A program made the translations under genes and the position numbers. DNA of 64,000 bases, from contig CAVRXB010000004.1 in assembly GCA_963724975.1 (NCBI GenBank), positions 56,621 to 120,620 on the forward strand, given 5' to 3'. Below are positions 54,205-62,359 of the stretch, piece by piece. Source of the stretch: CAIWHR01 sp963724975. Lineage in GTDB: Bacteria > Pseudomonadota > Gammaproteobacteria > Burkholderiales > Casimicrobiaceae. Position 1 is the stretch's first letter. Each line of letters starts with the position of its first letter. A model generated the notes under the pieces. The model had not been told where the DNA came from, did no database searches, and saw only the letters and a list, made by a program, of their open reading frames with translations.

Positions 54205-54400
54205 CGGGCTTCCGCAGTTGTCGTACACATCAAGGCAGGCGAAGGGCGAACGTCGGGCATTGGGTATAATCGACACGGCTTCGCCGCGGCCCGCGCTTTA
54301 TACCATGATTGCGGGTGGGCCGCAGCCGCGCACGGCCGCCTCAATCGGCGGCTGCTTTTCGCCAAAAAACCGAAACGCCGCCTATCCCCGCACGCGCGCC

Positions 54401-54691
54401 ATGGCCCGCCCGTTGTTCGCCCAGGTCAACATTGCCGCGCTGCGCGCGAACCTCGCGCAGGTGCGCGTGCGCGCACCGAAAACGCAGGTTCTCGCGGTGG
54501 TCAAGGCGAACGCCTACGGCCACGGGCTGCTGCGCGTCCTGCCGGCGCTTGCCGACGCCGATGGTCTTGCCATCGCCGAACTCGATGCCGCGCTCGAATT
54601 GCGGGCCGCGCACCAATGGAAGGCCGACCTTTGCTTTATCCAGCCTGACGAAACTCGACAATTTACCGAGCGCCAGTGGGGCGTCAGTTAG
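54401..54691 (+). pseudogene. alr: Alanine racemase, truncated after the first ~75 codons
   Basis: N-terminal part of the PLP racemase, with the PLP Lys in QVLAVVKANAYGHGLLRVLP and LAIAELDAALELRAAH. Sequence that belongs to Alr ends at about 54615-54640; after that the codons (FIQPDETRQFTERQ) have no Alr counterpart and stop at 54691. Full Alr is ~360 residues and is usually followed by radA, which is missing. Either an element inserted here or two pieces were joined in assembly. Confidence 0.8.
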
Positions 54692-54888
54692 CTTCGACGA
54701 ACTATGATTGTGTTGTAATCGGAGCCGGCGTTCGCCTGCCGCCCCGGCGCCTTGCAATATTCGAGGCCGTCATCAACGCTGTTCATAAGGCTGCCCCAGG
54801 CGCAGCGATTGCCTTCAATACACGCCCTGAGGATAGCGCCGATGCTGCTGCCCGAAGGTTTCCTGCTGGAAGCCATCCGGCGTTGTAG
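54676..54888 (+). CDS. Small conserved hypothetical protein, probably broken
   Basis: A ~70-codon frame with a protein-like middle (YDCVVIGAGVRLPPRRLAIF, APGAAIAFNTRPEDSADAAA) resembling short uncharacterised proteins of alphaproteobacteria. The N-terminal codons come from the join with alr and the C-terminus after DAAAR looks frameshifted. The function is unknown. Confidence 0.35.
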   Translation: MGRQLASTNYDCVVIGAGVRLPPRRLAIFEAVINAVHKAAPGAAIAFNTRPEDSADAAARRFPAGSHPAL

Positions 54889-54908
54889 TGCGATGCTACA
54901 GGCACGCA

Positions 54909-55130
54909 TCACCGTGTCGCTTTCTTCACAACAGCCGAGAACACCCGCAGTGGATCGGCGCCGGTCGCTTGGGCAATCGCGATGAACTCTGCCACGTCCA
55001 CCCGCTGCTCGCCAGATTCTCGACCTTGGCCACGAACGACTGCGGCCCGCCCAAGCCGCTTGGCTAACTGGTGCTGGGTGACCCGGCCCAGGGCGCCATG
55101 ACGAGTGGGGCGATGCCGCAGGGCGCGCAC
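54909..55130 (-). pseudogene. XRE-family HTH regulator, frame-broken
   Basis: The open frame gives VTQHQLAKRLGR and then, after unrelated residues, VDVAEFIAIAQATGADPLRV. Between them another frame encodes GRPQSFVAKVE, the normal continuation of the helix-turn-helix. A one-base insertion (G run near 55050) and a two-base insertion near 55020 restore a single XRE domain. Phage or plasmid repressors commonly look like this. No intact start was found. Confidence 0.55.
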
Positions 55131-55390
55131 ACTGCGGGCGCCCGCCCCGGCTTCGTCTCGCGCTGCACAACGAACGGGCCGGTTCCCTTCGCCAGTGCCG
55201 GCCGTAGGCCAGGCCCCACACTACGGCACAGTTTTATGCCCAGGGAGGCAAACCGGGCATAAAAGCGGTCTGCCGATAGAAAAAATTTGTATCTCAATAC
55301 CCTTTCGCTCCAGAGGTATCACTTTATGGCAAGTTGCGGGGGGCGCGCCTCGGGAGAAAATTACGTACCTTAGTGAACAGCGAGGACGAC

Positions 55391-55672
55391 ATGAGCAAGC
55401 CAAAAGCGGCACCGGCTCCGGAAACCAAAGAGGAACGGCGCCAATTCCTGGAGCGGATCGGAAAATATGCCGCGGTAACTCCGCCCGCCATCACCATGAT
55501 GCTTGCGGCGTCAACGGTCCCGGCTTACGCCAAAGGAAGCGGTCACGGCGGGGGTGAAGAGGGCGATAAGGGTAAGCACGGCAATCACGGTAATCACGGC
55601 GGGGGTGGAGAGGGCGATAAGGGTAAGCACGGCAATCACGGTAATCACGGCGGGGGTGGAGAGGGCGATTAG
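55391..55672 (+). CDS. Exported-looking peptide with 17-residue Gly/His repeats
   Basis: 93 residues. The N-terminus is charged with an RR pair (KEERRQFLERIGKYAAVTPP) followed by a hydrophobic stretch (AITMMLAASTVPAYAKGS) with an Ala-x-Ala cleavage site. Small proteins with 'GKYAAVTPPAIT' occur in alphaproteobacteria. The C-terminal half is two and a half copies of a 17-residue unit (GGGEGDKGKHGNHGNHG). His/Gly/Asp-rich repeats often bind metal, but no function is assigned here. The start follows GCGAGGACGAC. Confidence 0.5.
   Translation: MSKPKAAPAPETKEERRQFLERIGKYAAVTPPAITMMLAASTVPAYAKGSGHGGGEEGDKGKHGNHGNHGGGGEGDKGKHGNHGNHGGGGEGD
55547..55671 (+). repeat. 51-bp tandem repeat, 2.45 copies
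   Basis: Units at 55547-55597 and 55598-55648 differ at one base; a partial third unit ends at 55671. They encode the 17-residue repeat of the exported-looking peptide. Near identity points to recent slippage expansion. Confidence 0.85.
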
Positions 55673-56280
55673 GGCGTGAACGAGCAATAATCACTCCCTG
55701 CGAGATGAGCCGGCTGACCGCGATCTTTGGACCGCCGCCAGTTCGTCCATCCGGTCAAGGGCTATGGCGCCGGGCCCAAGGTGCGCGGGGGACGCAGTGC
55801 GATCCTCTGCGTGATCATCGCCGGCGCCTCGACTTGTCGGTCGAATGCCCCGTCTGCGGCCGAGTAGCGTTGTCCGCGGACCTGATCGCCCGAGTTCTAC
55901 AGGCGTCCGTTAAACCATCTCGGCACCGCACGAGGTCCGGGCGAGCCGCAAGAGAATATGCAGTCTTTGTCGTATTGAAGGGTGGCACCTGCGGGGTGTG
56001 CCCGCACCGGATCGGCGCCGGCCGCACTTGCCGGCCCGCGCTCGCGCGTTGGCAGCGATGGCAGCTTGAGCTTGGCGGTAATCCGGGCTTCTAACCCCGC
56101 TCTCGCGAAGACCCGGATAGCCGTGAAGCCGCAAATGGTCAGGCCGACAATCGTCATCGCTCCGCCGACCGTGGGCATTACTTCTAGCAACAGCGGCATC
56201 GAGGCACCATGCGATGATCTTGCGAAAGCCCAGCCACGTGACGGACTGAAGTTCATCGGGCACGCCGCCTGTCCACGACA
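55673..56280. other. Unresolved stretch with conflicting small frames
   Basis: A plus frame (55705-56094) includes LSVECPVCGRVALSADLIAR with a CxxC, and a minus frame (55897-56199) includes a membrane-like helix (VGGAMTIVGLTICGFTAIRV). They overlap on opposite strands and neither has a strong ribosome site, so I cannot say which, if either, is real. Confidence 0.3.
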
Positions 56281-56478
56281 TTACATTCGCAAGCGAGTAG
56301 GAGGCCCACGCGCCAATACCGCAGCCATTGATAGATCAAAAATGCGAGCAAGATCACCGGTGGCGTCTAGCAGCACCAAGGCGCCCACAAAGATCATCAT
56401 CATTCCGATCAGGAGCGGTACACCAACGAAAGCGACATCGACCCAATCGTCGGTCGTCCGCCAAGTCCGCACGGCCAT
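56281..56478 (-). CDS. Small single-pass membrane protein
   Basis: 65 residues with one clear membrane helix (VAFVGVPLLIGMMMIFVGAL) and charged ends. The ATG at 56478 follows AGAGGCGAGGCG. Same strand as the downstream AAA ATPase cluster. No family recognised. Confidence 0.4.
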   Translation of the reverse strand: MAVRTWRTTDDWVDVAFVGVPLLIGMMMIFVGALVLLDATGDLARIFDLSMAAVLARGPPTRLRM

Positions 56479-56575
56479 CGCCTCGCCTCTTACGATGTGG
56501 CCGACAAGCGTAGGAGTGTTGTCCCCACCTAGCAAGTGCAAGACATTCACGCTCCCGCGAACGAGGCGCGCGGCA

Positions 56576-56964
56576 GTGGTCCAGGTCTACATCCCCAGAG
56601 TTTTGTTGGACCTGGACCACCGAAAACGTCGCTGTCTACCTCCCCCTAGCCCTGGCGGTAGCTAGGGAGGGGGTCGGGGGGTTGGGAGGTCACTTGCTAC
56701 TCGCGCTAGGGCAAGCCCTTGTGGAAGCCTGCGGGGTTCGGGAAAAGCCCGGTCCGCACGCGCGAGAGGCCCTCGCCCTGTATAACCCCCTCCTACCCGC
56801 AAGGGCTCCTCTCCCCCACATCAACGTGGGGAGAGCCGTGAGTATATACAGGCGCAGTTTGCGAGACCCGGTCCAAGTCCACTCGCGCGCTAGGGGCCTG
56901 GACCTGGACTTACGCGTGGCCCGCGGGAGGAACTTGGTCCAAGTCCACGGCCGGACCTGGACCA
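56576..56964. repeat. Six 12-bp repeats (GGACYTGGACC type) in inverted pairs
   Basis: Copies at 56576-56587 (reverse), 56609-56620, 56870-56881 (reverse), 56899-56910, 56936-56947 (reverse) and 56953-56964. Consensus GGACYTGGACYA. Each adjacent pair faces inward; the first pair is a perfect 12-bp inverted repeat and the last a near-perfect hairpin. The cluster covers the 3' end of the RepA-like ATPase gene and the ~330 bp after it. Iteron-like, but also compatible with stem-loop terminators or recombination sites. Confidence 0.6.
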
Positions 56965-58136
56965 AACCGGCGGGTCGGCTCGTCCGGCAACTCGGATACG
57001 GCCACGTACTTCCCATCGAACAGGGTCACGTCCTTAGCCGCTTCCAGTTTGCCGCGCGCCTCGTTGAAGGATGACTTCGGCATCTGCTTGAGTTTGCCGG
57101 TCTCGGGGTCCATGAACTTGGTCGCCTTGAGCCACTCCGTCCACGTCGCGCCCGTCTGGCCAAACTTGCGCAGGGCTTCCAGCGCGAGAACGTCGTTCGA
57201 CTTGTCCGCGTTGTCGTCAGCCGTTTCGGTCGGCCCCTCGATAGGCGTCAACACCGCACCAGTCAGCGGCCGACCAAGATTGTCTTTGAGTTCATTGCCG
57301 TCCTTGTCGAGGATTTTGCGCTTGGTGATCCGCACAAACGACACCGTGTCGAAGCCTGGACCCTTGATCCGATCCACGCGGATTTCACGATCAAGCTTGC
57401 CCCATTGCTTACCCTTCGGCGCGCGTTCCGGCTTCTTCATGTACCAGAGTGCGACGCTGCCGTTTTCGACCACAGAGGACCCTGCAACCGACAAGTTGTT
57501 GCTACCCTTCGGTGGATGCGCTGGGATCAGCACCGGGCAATTCAATTCGCGCCCGATCAACTCGGCATTGTGCATCCCCTTTTGCATCGCCACGTCGTCA
57601 TTCATCGGCGCGTCTTTGGTCGCCCGCTGCCAAGTGTCGATTGCGATCACTGGCTTTGCACCGGCCGGCAGCAGTTTCCGCACGCTGTTTATGAACGCCT
57701 TGGTCTCGTATTCGTCGAGAAGGTTCGGCACGGCTGGAATGAAAATGAACCGCGGGGTCTTGTCGTCGGGGTCCATGCCTTCACGCTGGTACAGCGCGTG
57801 TAGGTTTTGCAGTGCACCTTCCAAGTCTTCGCCGCAGCAGTAGACGAAGGTCCGGCCGCGCTCTGTCGCGTAGACCAACCAATCGCGATCTGTGGCCAGA
57901 CATAAGCCCAAATCCAGCACGGTTAGCGTCTTGCCGTCGCTGCGTCGCGCCACCACGAACGTGACGCCGTGCGAGGGTAGATGCCCTTCTATCACTTGTT
58001 CGTTTCGGCCAAAGCTTTTCAAGGCGTCTCCCAACGTGGTGAAGGCGAAGCCGGGGGGAATAGTGGCTTCGCCGGCGGCGCGCTCTTTGCGAGACCGTTC
58101 GCGCTCTTTGTCCTGCGCCTTTTGATCCGCGGTCAT
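56910..58136 (-). CDS. RepA-like AAA ATPase (phage/plasmid replication helicase type)
   Basis: 408 residues. RecA-fold ATPase of the RepA/AAA_25 kind: LPSHGVTFVVARRSDGKTLT in the Walker A position, PVIAIDTWQRATKDAPMNDD as Walker B, and VLIPAHPPKGSNNLSVAGSS as the family's 'H-P-x-K' sensor. The P-loop (RRSDGKT) lacks the first Gly of GxxxxGK[ST]. The C-terminal ~120 residues (WTEWLKATKFMDPETGKLKQ) look like a winged helix. Such ATPases start replication in plasmids and phages. Six repeats lie at its 3' end. It overlaps the upstream small gene by 4 nt. Confidence 0.8.
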   Translation of the reverse strand: MTADQKAQDKERERSRKERAAGEATIPPGFAFTTLGDALKSFGRNEQVIEGHLPSHGVTFVVARRSDGKTLTVLDLGLCLATDRDWLVYATERGRTFVYCCGEDLEGALQNLHALYQREGMDPDDKTPRFIFIPAVPNLLDEYETKAFINSVRKLLPAGAKPVIAIDTWQRATKDAPMNDDVAMQKGMHNAELIGRELNCPVLIPAHPPKGSNNLSVAGSSVVENGSVALWYMKKPERAPKGKQWGKLDREIRVDRIKGPGFDTVSFVRITKRKILDKDGNELKDNLGRPLTGAVLTPIEGPTETADDNADKSNDVLALEALRKFGQTGATWTEWLKATKFMDPETGKLKQMPKSSFNEARGKLEAAKDVTLFDGKYVAVSELPDEPTRRFGPGPAVDLDQVPPAGHA

Positions 58137-58408
58137 GCCGCGCTCCGCTTGCTAACGGCGCCAGTCGACGACCCTGCTGTGCGCCGCTGGTAGACCGGGG
58201 GCGATGGGGGCTTGATGGAGACATGGCGGGGATGGCTCGCGCGCCAGTGTTCCAGCGTGGTGTAAATCCAGTCGTGAAGGAGCGGGAGCGGCACGCCAGA
58301 GCTTGCGGCCCGACACGTCATCTTTGCGCCGTGGAGACCCCCGCGGCGAAAGGCGGTTTCGATGCGTTCGGCCTCGGCAAGATCGCCGGGCACTTCGATG
58401 TCAGTCAT
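58133..58408 (-). CDS. Small phage-type hypothetical protein
   Basis: 91 residues, soluble, with no domain recognised (DLAEAERIETAFRRGGLHGA, PLPLLHDWIYTTLEHWRASH). Its stop overlaps the start of the AAA ATPase (ATGA), so it is co-translated and probably belongs to the same replication cassette. Confidence 0.6.
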   Translation of the reverse strand: MTDIEVPGDLAEAERIETAFRRGGLHGAKMTCRAASSGVPLPLLHDWIYTTLEHWRASHPRHVSIKPPSPPVYQRRTAGSSTGAVSKRSAA

Positions 58409-58452
58409 TGGCCACGTTCCTCTGTAGGCTGGTCACGCATCCAAACGCGAAA

Positions 58453-58488
58453 GACCCTGCGACCAGCACTGAAGCCAGTCGCAGGGTC
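58453..58488. other. Stem-loop upstream of the replication cassette
   Basis: An 11-bp perfect stem (GACCCTGCGAC with GTCGCAGGGTC) and a 14-nt loop, about 45 bp upstream of the start at 58408. On the minus strand it is followed by TTTCG. Could be a terminator of upstream transcription or a leader hairpin. Confidence 0.5.
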
Positions 58489-58606
58489 ACACACACTTGG
58501 CCCTCGCGGGCCTAGCGTGGGCTTAAATGGTGATGCAACCGGCGGTTGTCAAGGGTCCGATCTGTTCGCGCCGGAGCGACGCTAGCCGACAGAAGCCCGA
58601 TCGGCA

Positions 58607-58645
58607 GCGTTTAAACGGCGCGCGTCGTCCACTGCGTTTAAACGG
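58607..58645. repeat. Paired GCGTTTAAACGG palindromes
   Basis: Identical 12-mers at 58607-58618 and 58634-58645, each holding the 10-bp palindrome CGTTTAAACG, 27 bp centre to centre. A half-related copy (TAAACGGCGCG) is near 59754. The arrangement resembles paired repressor operators. Confidence 0.5.
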
Positions 58646-59347
58646 TGCGGCGGCTCGGGCGAGTTGTGGTCGGTTGGGCTGAACTCGCTCCACGGCGGTA
58701 AGTGGGGGGCCACTACCGCCGGGGAGCACATCGGGGCTGATCCCGCCAGTGAGGGGAAGGCTGTACGGGACCGTGACGCTCATTGCGAACGTCGGGGTAT
58801 TTCTTGCGCCTCAAAGCCGAGCGACGCATTGACCTGGATCAACGGTCGCCTCGCCGTGCCGGGAAGTTTTCGGGCGTCACTGGCCGGGTCGAATTCCGGC
58901 CCCGGGCTTTTTGGGCGGGACTGCGGGCGAGAGAATGGGTTCCCTCCGCGGAATTTTCCTCCGGCTCCCCACGGATATTCGACTGCGCCGTCGGATATTT
59001 CTCACGGGTCCCTGGCCTCGAAAAATGGGTGCCTCTTCCGCTGCAGAGACGGGGCGATGAGGCTCACCCAGGGGTGTCAGATGGAACCACGCGCGGGGGT
59101 GCCGGGGGTGGGGGTCGCCCCGGCGGCGGGGCTCGGGCGACCGATCGCGCGTCGAACAGACGGCGACCGCGGCACGATGCCCGTGCGGTCGCGACGTGGT
59201 GGGCGAGGCGCTACGCCGGAAGGTGATATGGCGGCCGTCGCCGACGGTGCGAATGGACGGCACGCGGAGGGGCTACGCCGAGCACGCCGCTTCACGCCTC
59301 GACCGACGCCGAGCGCTCGATTGCGATACAGGCAAGCCGCCGCGTGA

Positions 59348-59617
59348 CTAGGCGGCAGCGGTGAGCCGGTCGATTAGCGGCGCTGTGCCATCGCGTAGGG
59401 CACGGGGCGCGCCGTGGCTCGGGATGTAGAAGACATGCGAGCCGTGGCACTGCACGGCGACCATGCTCGCTTGCTTCATCGCCGCGAGCCGGGCCGTGAT
59501 CGTGTCGGACACGATGCCGGTAAGCGCCTCGATCTGCTCGACGATCGCACCATGCACGGCCGGACGGACATGCCACAGCGCCGCGAGAACAAGCCGGTCA
59601 GTCTTGGTCAGGTCCAT
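59348..59617 (-). CDS. Small winged-helix DNA-binding-type protein
   Basis: 89 residues from the ATG at 59617, which follows GGAGG at 8 nt. The fold looks like a winged helix: KTDRLVLAALWHVRPAVHGA, IEALTGIVSDTITARLAAMK, MVAVQCHGSHVFYIPSHG. Candidate regulator of the cassette. Confidence 0.55.
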   Translation of the reverse strand: MDLTKTDRLVLAALWHVRPAVHGAIVEQIEALTGIVSDTITARLAAMKQASMVAVQCHGSHVFYIPSHGAPRALRDGTAPLIDRLTAAA

Positions 59618-60795
59618 AGGCGCATCCTCCATTTTTTGTTGGATTGGACATCATCTTGTCCGGAAATGGGGTTGCTGGGGAAGTAGTTACCGCAACTTCC
59701 TTGTGTATCAGATGCACCGCGGGGCAGCGATCGGCCGATAAGCGCCACAGTGTGTAAACGGCGCGCCGGGTCGAATTTCCGCCGCGGAATTTTTTCGCCT
59801 TACCTCCCGGCAGGCCGACCCCACCGGGGTGTGCTCGTGCCGGGGCTACTGTTGCGCTCAGGGGAGGTGTGATGGAACAGCGCGCGGGGGGCCGGGGGGT
59901 GGGGGTCGCCGCCGGGCAGGGGGCAGGCGCCCGAGCGCGCGGGAGTTCGAGCGCCGGGCGGCGGGGCGGGCTCGGGCTGCGGGGAGCCACGTGCGCGGCC
60001 GTTGTCGAAACACGGGCGCGGCGAAATCACCCCCCAACGAGCGGCGCGCCCGGGCTTAGGGCTGCGCAGGGTGTTCCCGCCCCCGCGCAGCCCATTCGTG
60101 CGGCCGTCGTGGTGCGCGGACATTGCGCCGGCATGGTCGGATGGGTCGCGGTCGGTGATGCGAATGAGCGGCTCTCGCGCGGGCAAGGCGGGCAGAAAAA
60201 GGGGCGACCGAACCGATGCCGGCCGCACCAGCTACAACCCGGAAGATATCCCCGAATTTCCCCGGGATATTCCCTCGGAAATTCGGCCGTTTGCCTCCAA
60301 AGCAGGTGGGGGCGACAGGAAAATCAACGTGCTGGACCACAGCGCATCGCCCGCCGGACACAGAGCGGACACAGCCGCGGCGAAAGCGGGGCATTTCGAG
60401 CACTCGAAAGCGTGAGCAAATCCGGGCAGATCGCCACGTCGTTCCACGGTCGAAATCGTCCCTCCACTCGGACCTAACCACCTGACCGAACGCCCAATTT
60501 TCAGTTCCGCCAGCCCTGCCCGGTTCGGATCGACGGTGTGTGCTGGAGAATTGTGTCAACATTCATGACCTATCTCGGCCACACGCGGGGGTTGTAAAAT
60601 AATCGAGACGCACCATTTAATGCGCGGCGTTGAGCGGTCGAGCCGACCCCGGCCGGGCGAGTTTCCCCAGCCGGAAGGCGAATTTCTTCGGAAATACCCT
60701 CGCGCAAGCACGGACAGCACGCCCCCGCGCCTCTCTGGTCCGTGCGGCCGATGCCCGACAGCCGTATGTCGGGCACGTTGGCATTGGAGAGGCAC
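59618..60795. other. GC-rich gene-poor stretch with diverged repeat
   Basis: About 1.18 kb. Open frames here are the by-product of extreme GC content; none shows a domain. It holds the right copy of the direct repeat (59859-59940) and an inverted repeat CCGAATTTCC (60252-60261) with GGAAATTCGG (60277-60286). Confidence 0.5.
59859..59940 (+). repeat. Right copy of a diverged ~80-bp direct repeat (left copy 59069-59151)
   Basis: Both copies share ATGGAAC, then a C/G tract GCGCGGGGG, then GGGGGTGGGGGTCGCC, and end near CGCGCG. The two copies are about 790 bp apart and differ by substitutions and small indels. Confidence 0.45.
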
Positions 60796-61026
60796 TTGCC
60801 TAAACGGAGATATTCGACGCCCGCGGGCTGGCACGATCAAGCCGGCGCGGCGCGGTTCATGGGGGTGACGGTCGCCACGATCCGCAGATGGTCGCGGAAG
60901 CAGGCGGGCGCACTCCCGTTCTACCGGATCGGTCACCGCGCGCTGTATCGCGAGGAGGACTTGCGCACGTGGTTGGAAGCGCACCGCGTGGTGAACCCGA
61001 TCAACGACAATCGGCGCGCGGCGTAA
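60796..61026 (+). CDS. Excisionase/AlpA-like HTH protein
   Basis: About 76 residues from a TTG at 60796, which follows GGAGAGG. MerR-like helix-turn-helix: HDQAGAARFMGVTVATIRRW, then FYRIGHRALYREEDLRTWLE, typical of excisionase-family (HTH_17) proteins that direct phage or island excision. The ORF opens at 60742. No integrase gene accompanies it. Confidence 0.65.
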   Translation: MPKRRYSTPAGWHDQAGAARFMGVTVATIRRWSRKQAGALPFYRIGHRALYREEDLRTWLEAHRVVNPINDNRRAA

Positions 61027-61069
61027 AGGGTTGTGTCCGCCCTGTGTCCGCTGACACGGAGCGGGGTCG

Positions 61070-62083
61070 CTAACCGCTTGATGCACATTCTTGTTGACGG
61101 TGCGCGCTCAGCACCCGCGGCCGGATGCCGAGCGCCGTCAGCGTCTCCACCCGCGTCTTGCCGCTGCCCAGCTCCTGCACGCGCGCGTCGTGCGGCAGCA
61201 CGTGCTCGCCATACGCATAGCCCTTGGCCTGCAGCAGCCGCGCATAGTGGTCGAGCCCGGCGCCGGAGGCCTCGGCGTAGTCGATGATCCGGATCTCCCG
61301 CCGCAACCGCTGCCAGAACCAGGAATTGGCGGTGGCGTCTCCGACCCCGAGATCCCAGGCCGTGTGCACCAGGAGGCTCGGCTCGTGCGCCACCCGCCCG
61401 ATGCGCTTCTCGGCCTCCGCTTGCGCCATCAGCTTCCCGTAGTAGGCGCCGCGGATGGCGGCGTCGAACGAGCATTCGAACTCCTGCGCATATTCCTCCT
61501 CCGACATCGCCGCCCGCGCCGCCGCCAGCTCCTCGGCCGGCAGCGCCGCGGTCTCGCTGGCGCGGTAGAGCGCCGCCAGCCAGTCCGGCGCCGCTTTGGC
61601 GCGCTCATAGAGCTGCCAGAGCGCGTTGCGTCCCATCGGCGTGCCCGTGATGAGGGCCCAGCCCTTGCGGTCGGCGAGCGCCGGGCGGATCACCTCGCTC
61701 CACACCCGCGGGTCCATCTGCTGGAACTCGTCGAGCACCACGCCGTCGAGATAGAGGCCGCGCAAGCTGTCGGGGTCGTCGCCATAGAGGCTGATGCGGG
61801 CGCCGTTCGCGAGGTCGCAGCGCAGCTCGCCCTCGTGGAAGCGCGCCTCCTTGAGGCTGCGCGCCTGCTGCTTCAGCATGTCCCACACCACCGCCTTGGC
61901 CTGGCGCTGGAACGGCGCCAGATAGGCATAGCGCGCCGCCTTCCGCCTCGTCTTGGCGGCAGCCCGTATCAGCTTGGCGACGCCAAACATGGTCTTGCCG
62001 AAGCGCCGGTGGGCGACGATGACCGTGAACCGCTTCCGCCGCCGATGCAGCTCCCGCTGCAGCGGCCAGGCGCCGTGCTTCAT
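61070..62083 (-). CDS. Phage terminase large subunit, C-terminally truncated
   Basis: 337 residues of the ATPase that packages phage DNA. Walker A-like TVIVAHRRFGKTMFGVAKLI, Walker B GVVLDEFQQMDPRVWSEVIR, coupling motif LITGTPMGRNALWQLY, and the start of the nuclease domain (HTAWDLGVGDATANSWFWQR). Homology ends at ...ALGIRPRVLSAHR near 61098; the last eight codons are unrelated. Family members are usually ~100 residues longer. Confidence 0.85.
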   Translation of the reverse strand: MKHGAWPLQRELHRRRKRFTVIVAHRRFGKTMFGVAKLIRAAAKTRRKAARYAYLAPFQRQAKAVVWDMLKQQARSLKEARFHEGELRCDLANGARISLYGDDPDSLRGLYLDGVVLDEFQQMDPRVWSEVIRPALADRKGWALITGTPMGRNALWQLYERAKAAPDWLAALYRASETAALPAEELAAARAAMSEEEYAQEFECSFDAAIRGAYYGKLMAQAEAEKRIGRVAHEPSLLVHTAWDLGVGDATANSWFWQRLRREIRIIDYAEASGAGLDHYARLLQAKGYAYGEHVLPHDARVQELGSGKTRVETLTALGIRPRVLSAHRQQECASSG

Positions 62084-62125
62084 GATGGATCTCCGACCTT
62101 GGGGGCTGGAAAGAAGGAAAATTCG

Positions 62126-62288
62126 CCGCAGACACGCAGAGAAGGTAAGGAGAAACGCAGACGAACGCAGATCAGACGGGATGAGCGCTGATATGAGGAT
62201 TGCGCGCCGTAGGCGCGCCGAAGTCCCTATCGGCGCTCATCTGCGGTTTGATTCTTTCCTCCTTCTCTGCGTCTTTGCGTCTCTGCGG
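62126..62288. repeat. Imperfect long inverted repeat of CGCAGAGA type
   Basis: Left arm 62126-62192 and right arm 62230-62288 are near reverse complements (CGCAGAGAAGG against CCTTCTCTGCG; ATGAGCGC against GCGCTCAT). Such 'CGCAGAGACGCAGAG' hairpins are scattered between genes in many environmental bacteria. It sits between the terminase start and the lipoprotein gene. Confidence 0.6.
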
Positions 62289-62359
62289 TTCAACCGCCTT
62301 GCGCGGCCGAAAATGAGTGCCACCAATTCGTCGTTACGAAGGCCTCATAGGATCGACCG

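Larger units (their letters stand above)
58409..59347. other. GC-rich gene-poor stretch
   Basis: About 940 bp without a supported gene. Short AT-rich patches (GGAATTTTCC, CGGATATTC) interrupt very GC-rich sequence. It contains a hairpin (58453-58488), two GTTTAAAC palindromes (58607-58645) and the left copy of a diverged direct repeat (59069-59151). Confidence 0.5.

Noticed and set aside
59869..60477. 202-codon frame in the GC-rich stretch
   Set aside because: Gly/Ala/Arg-rich output of extreme GC content with no domain or ribosome site.
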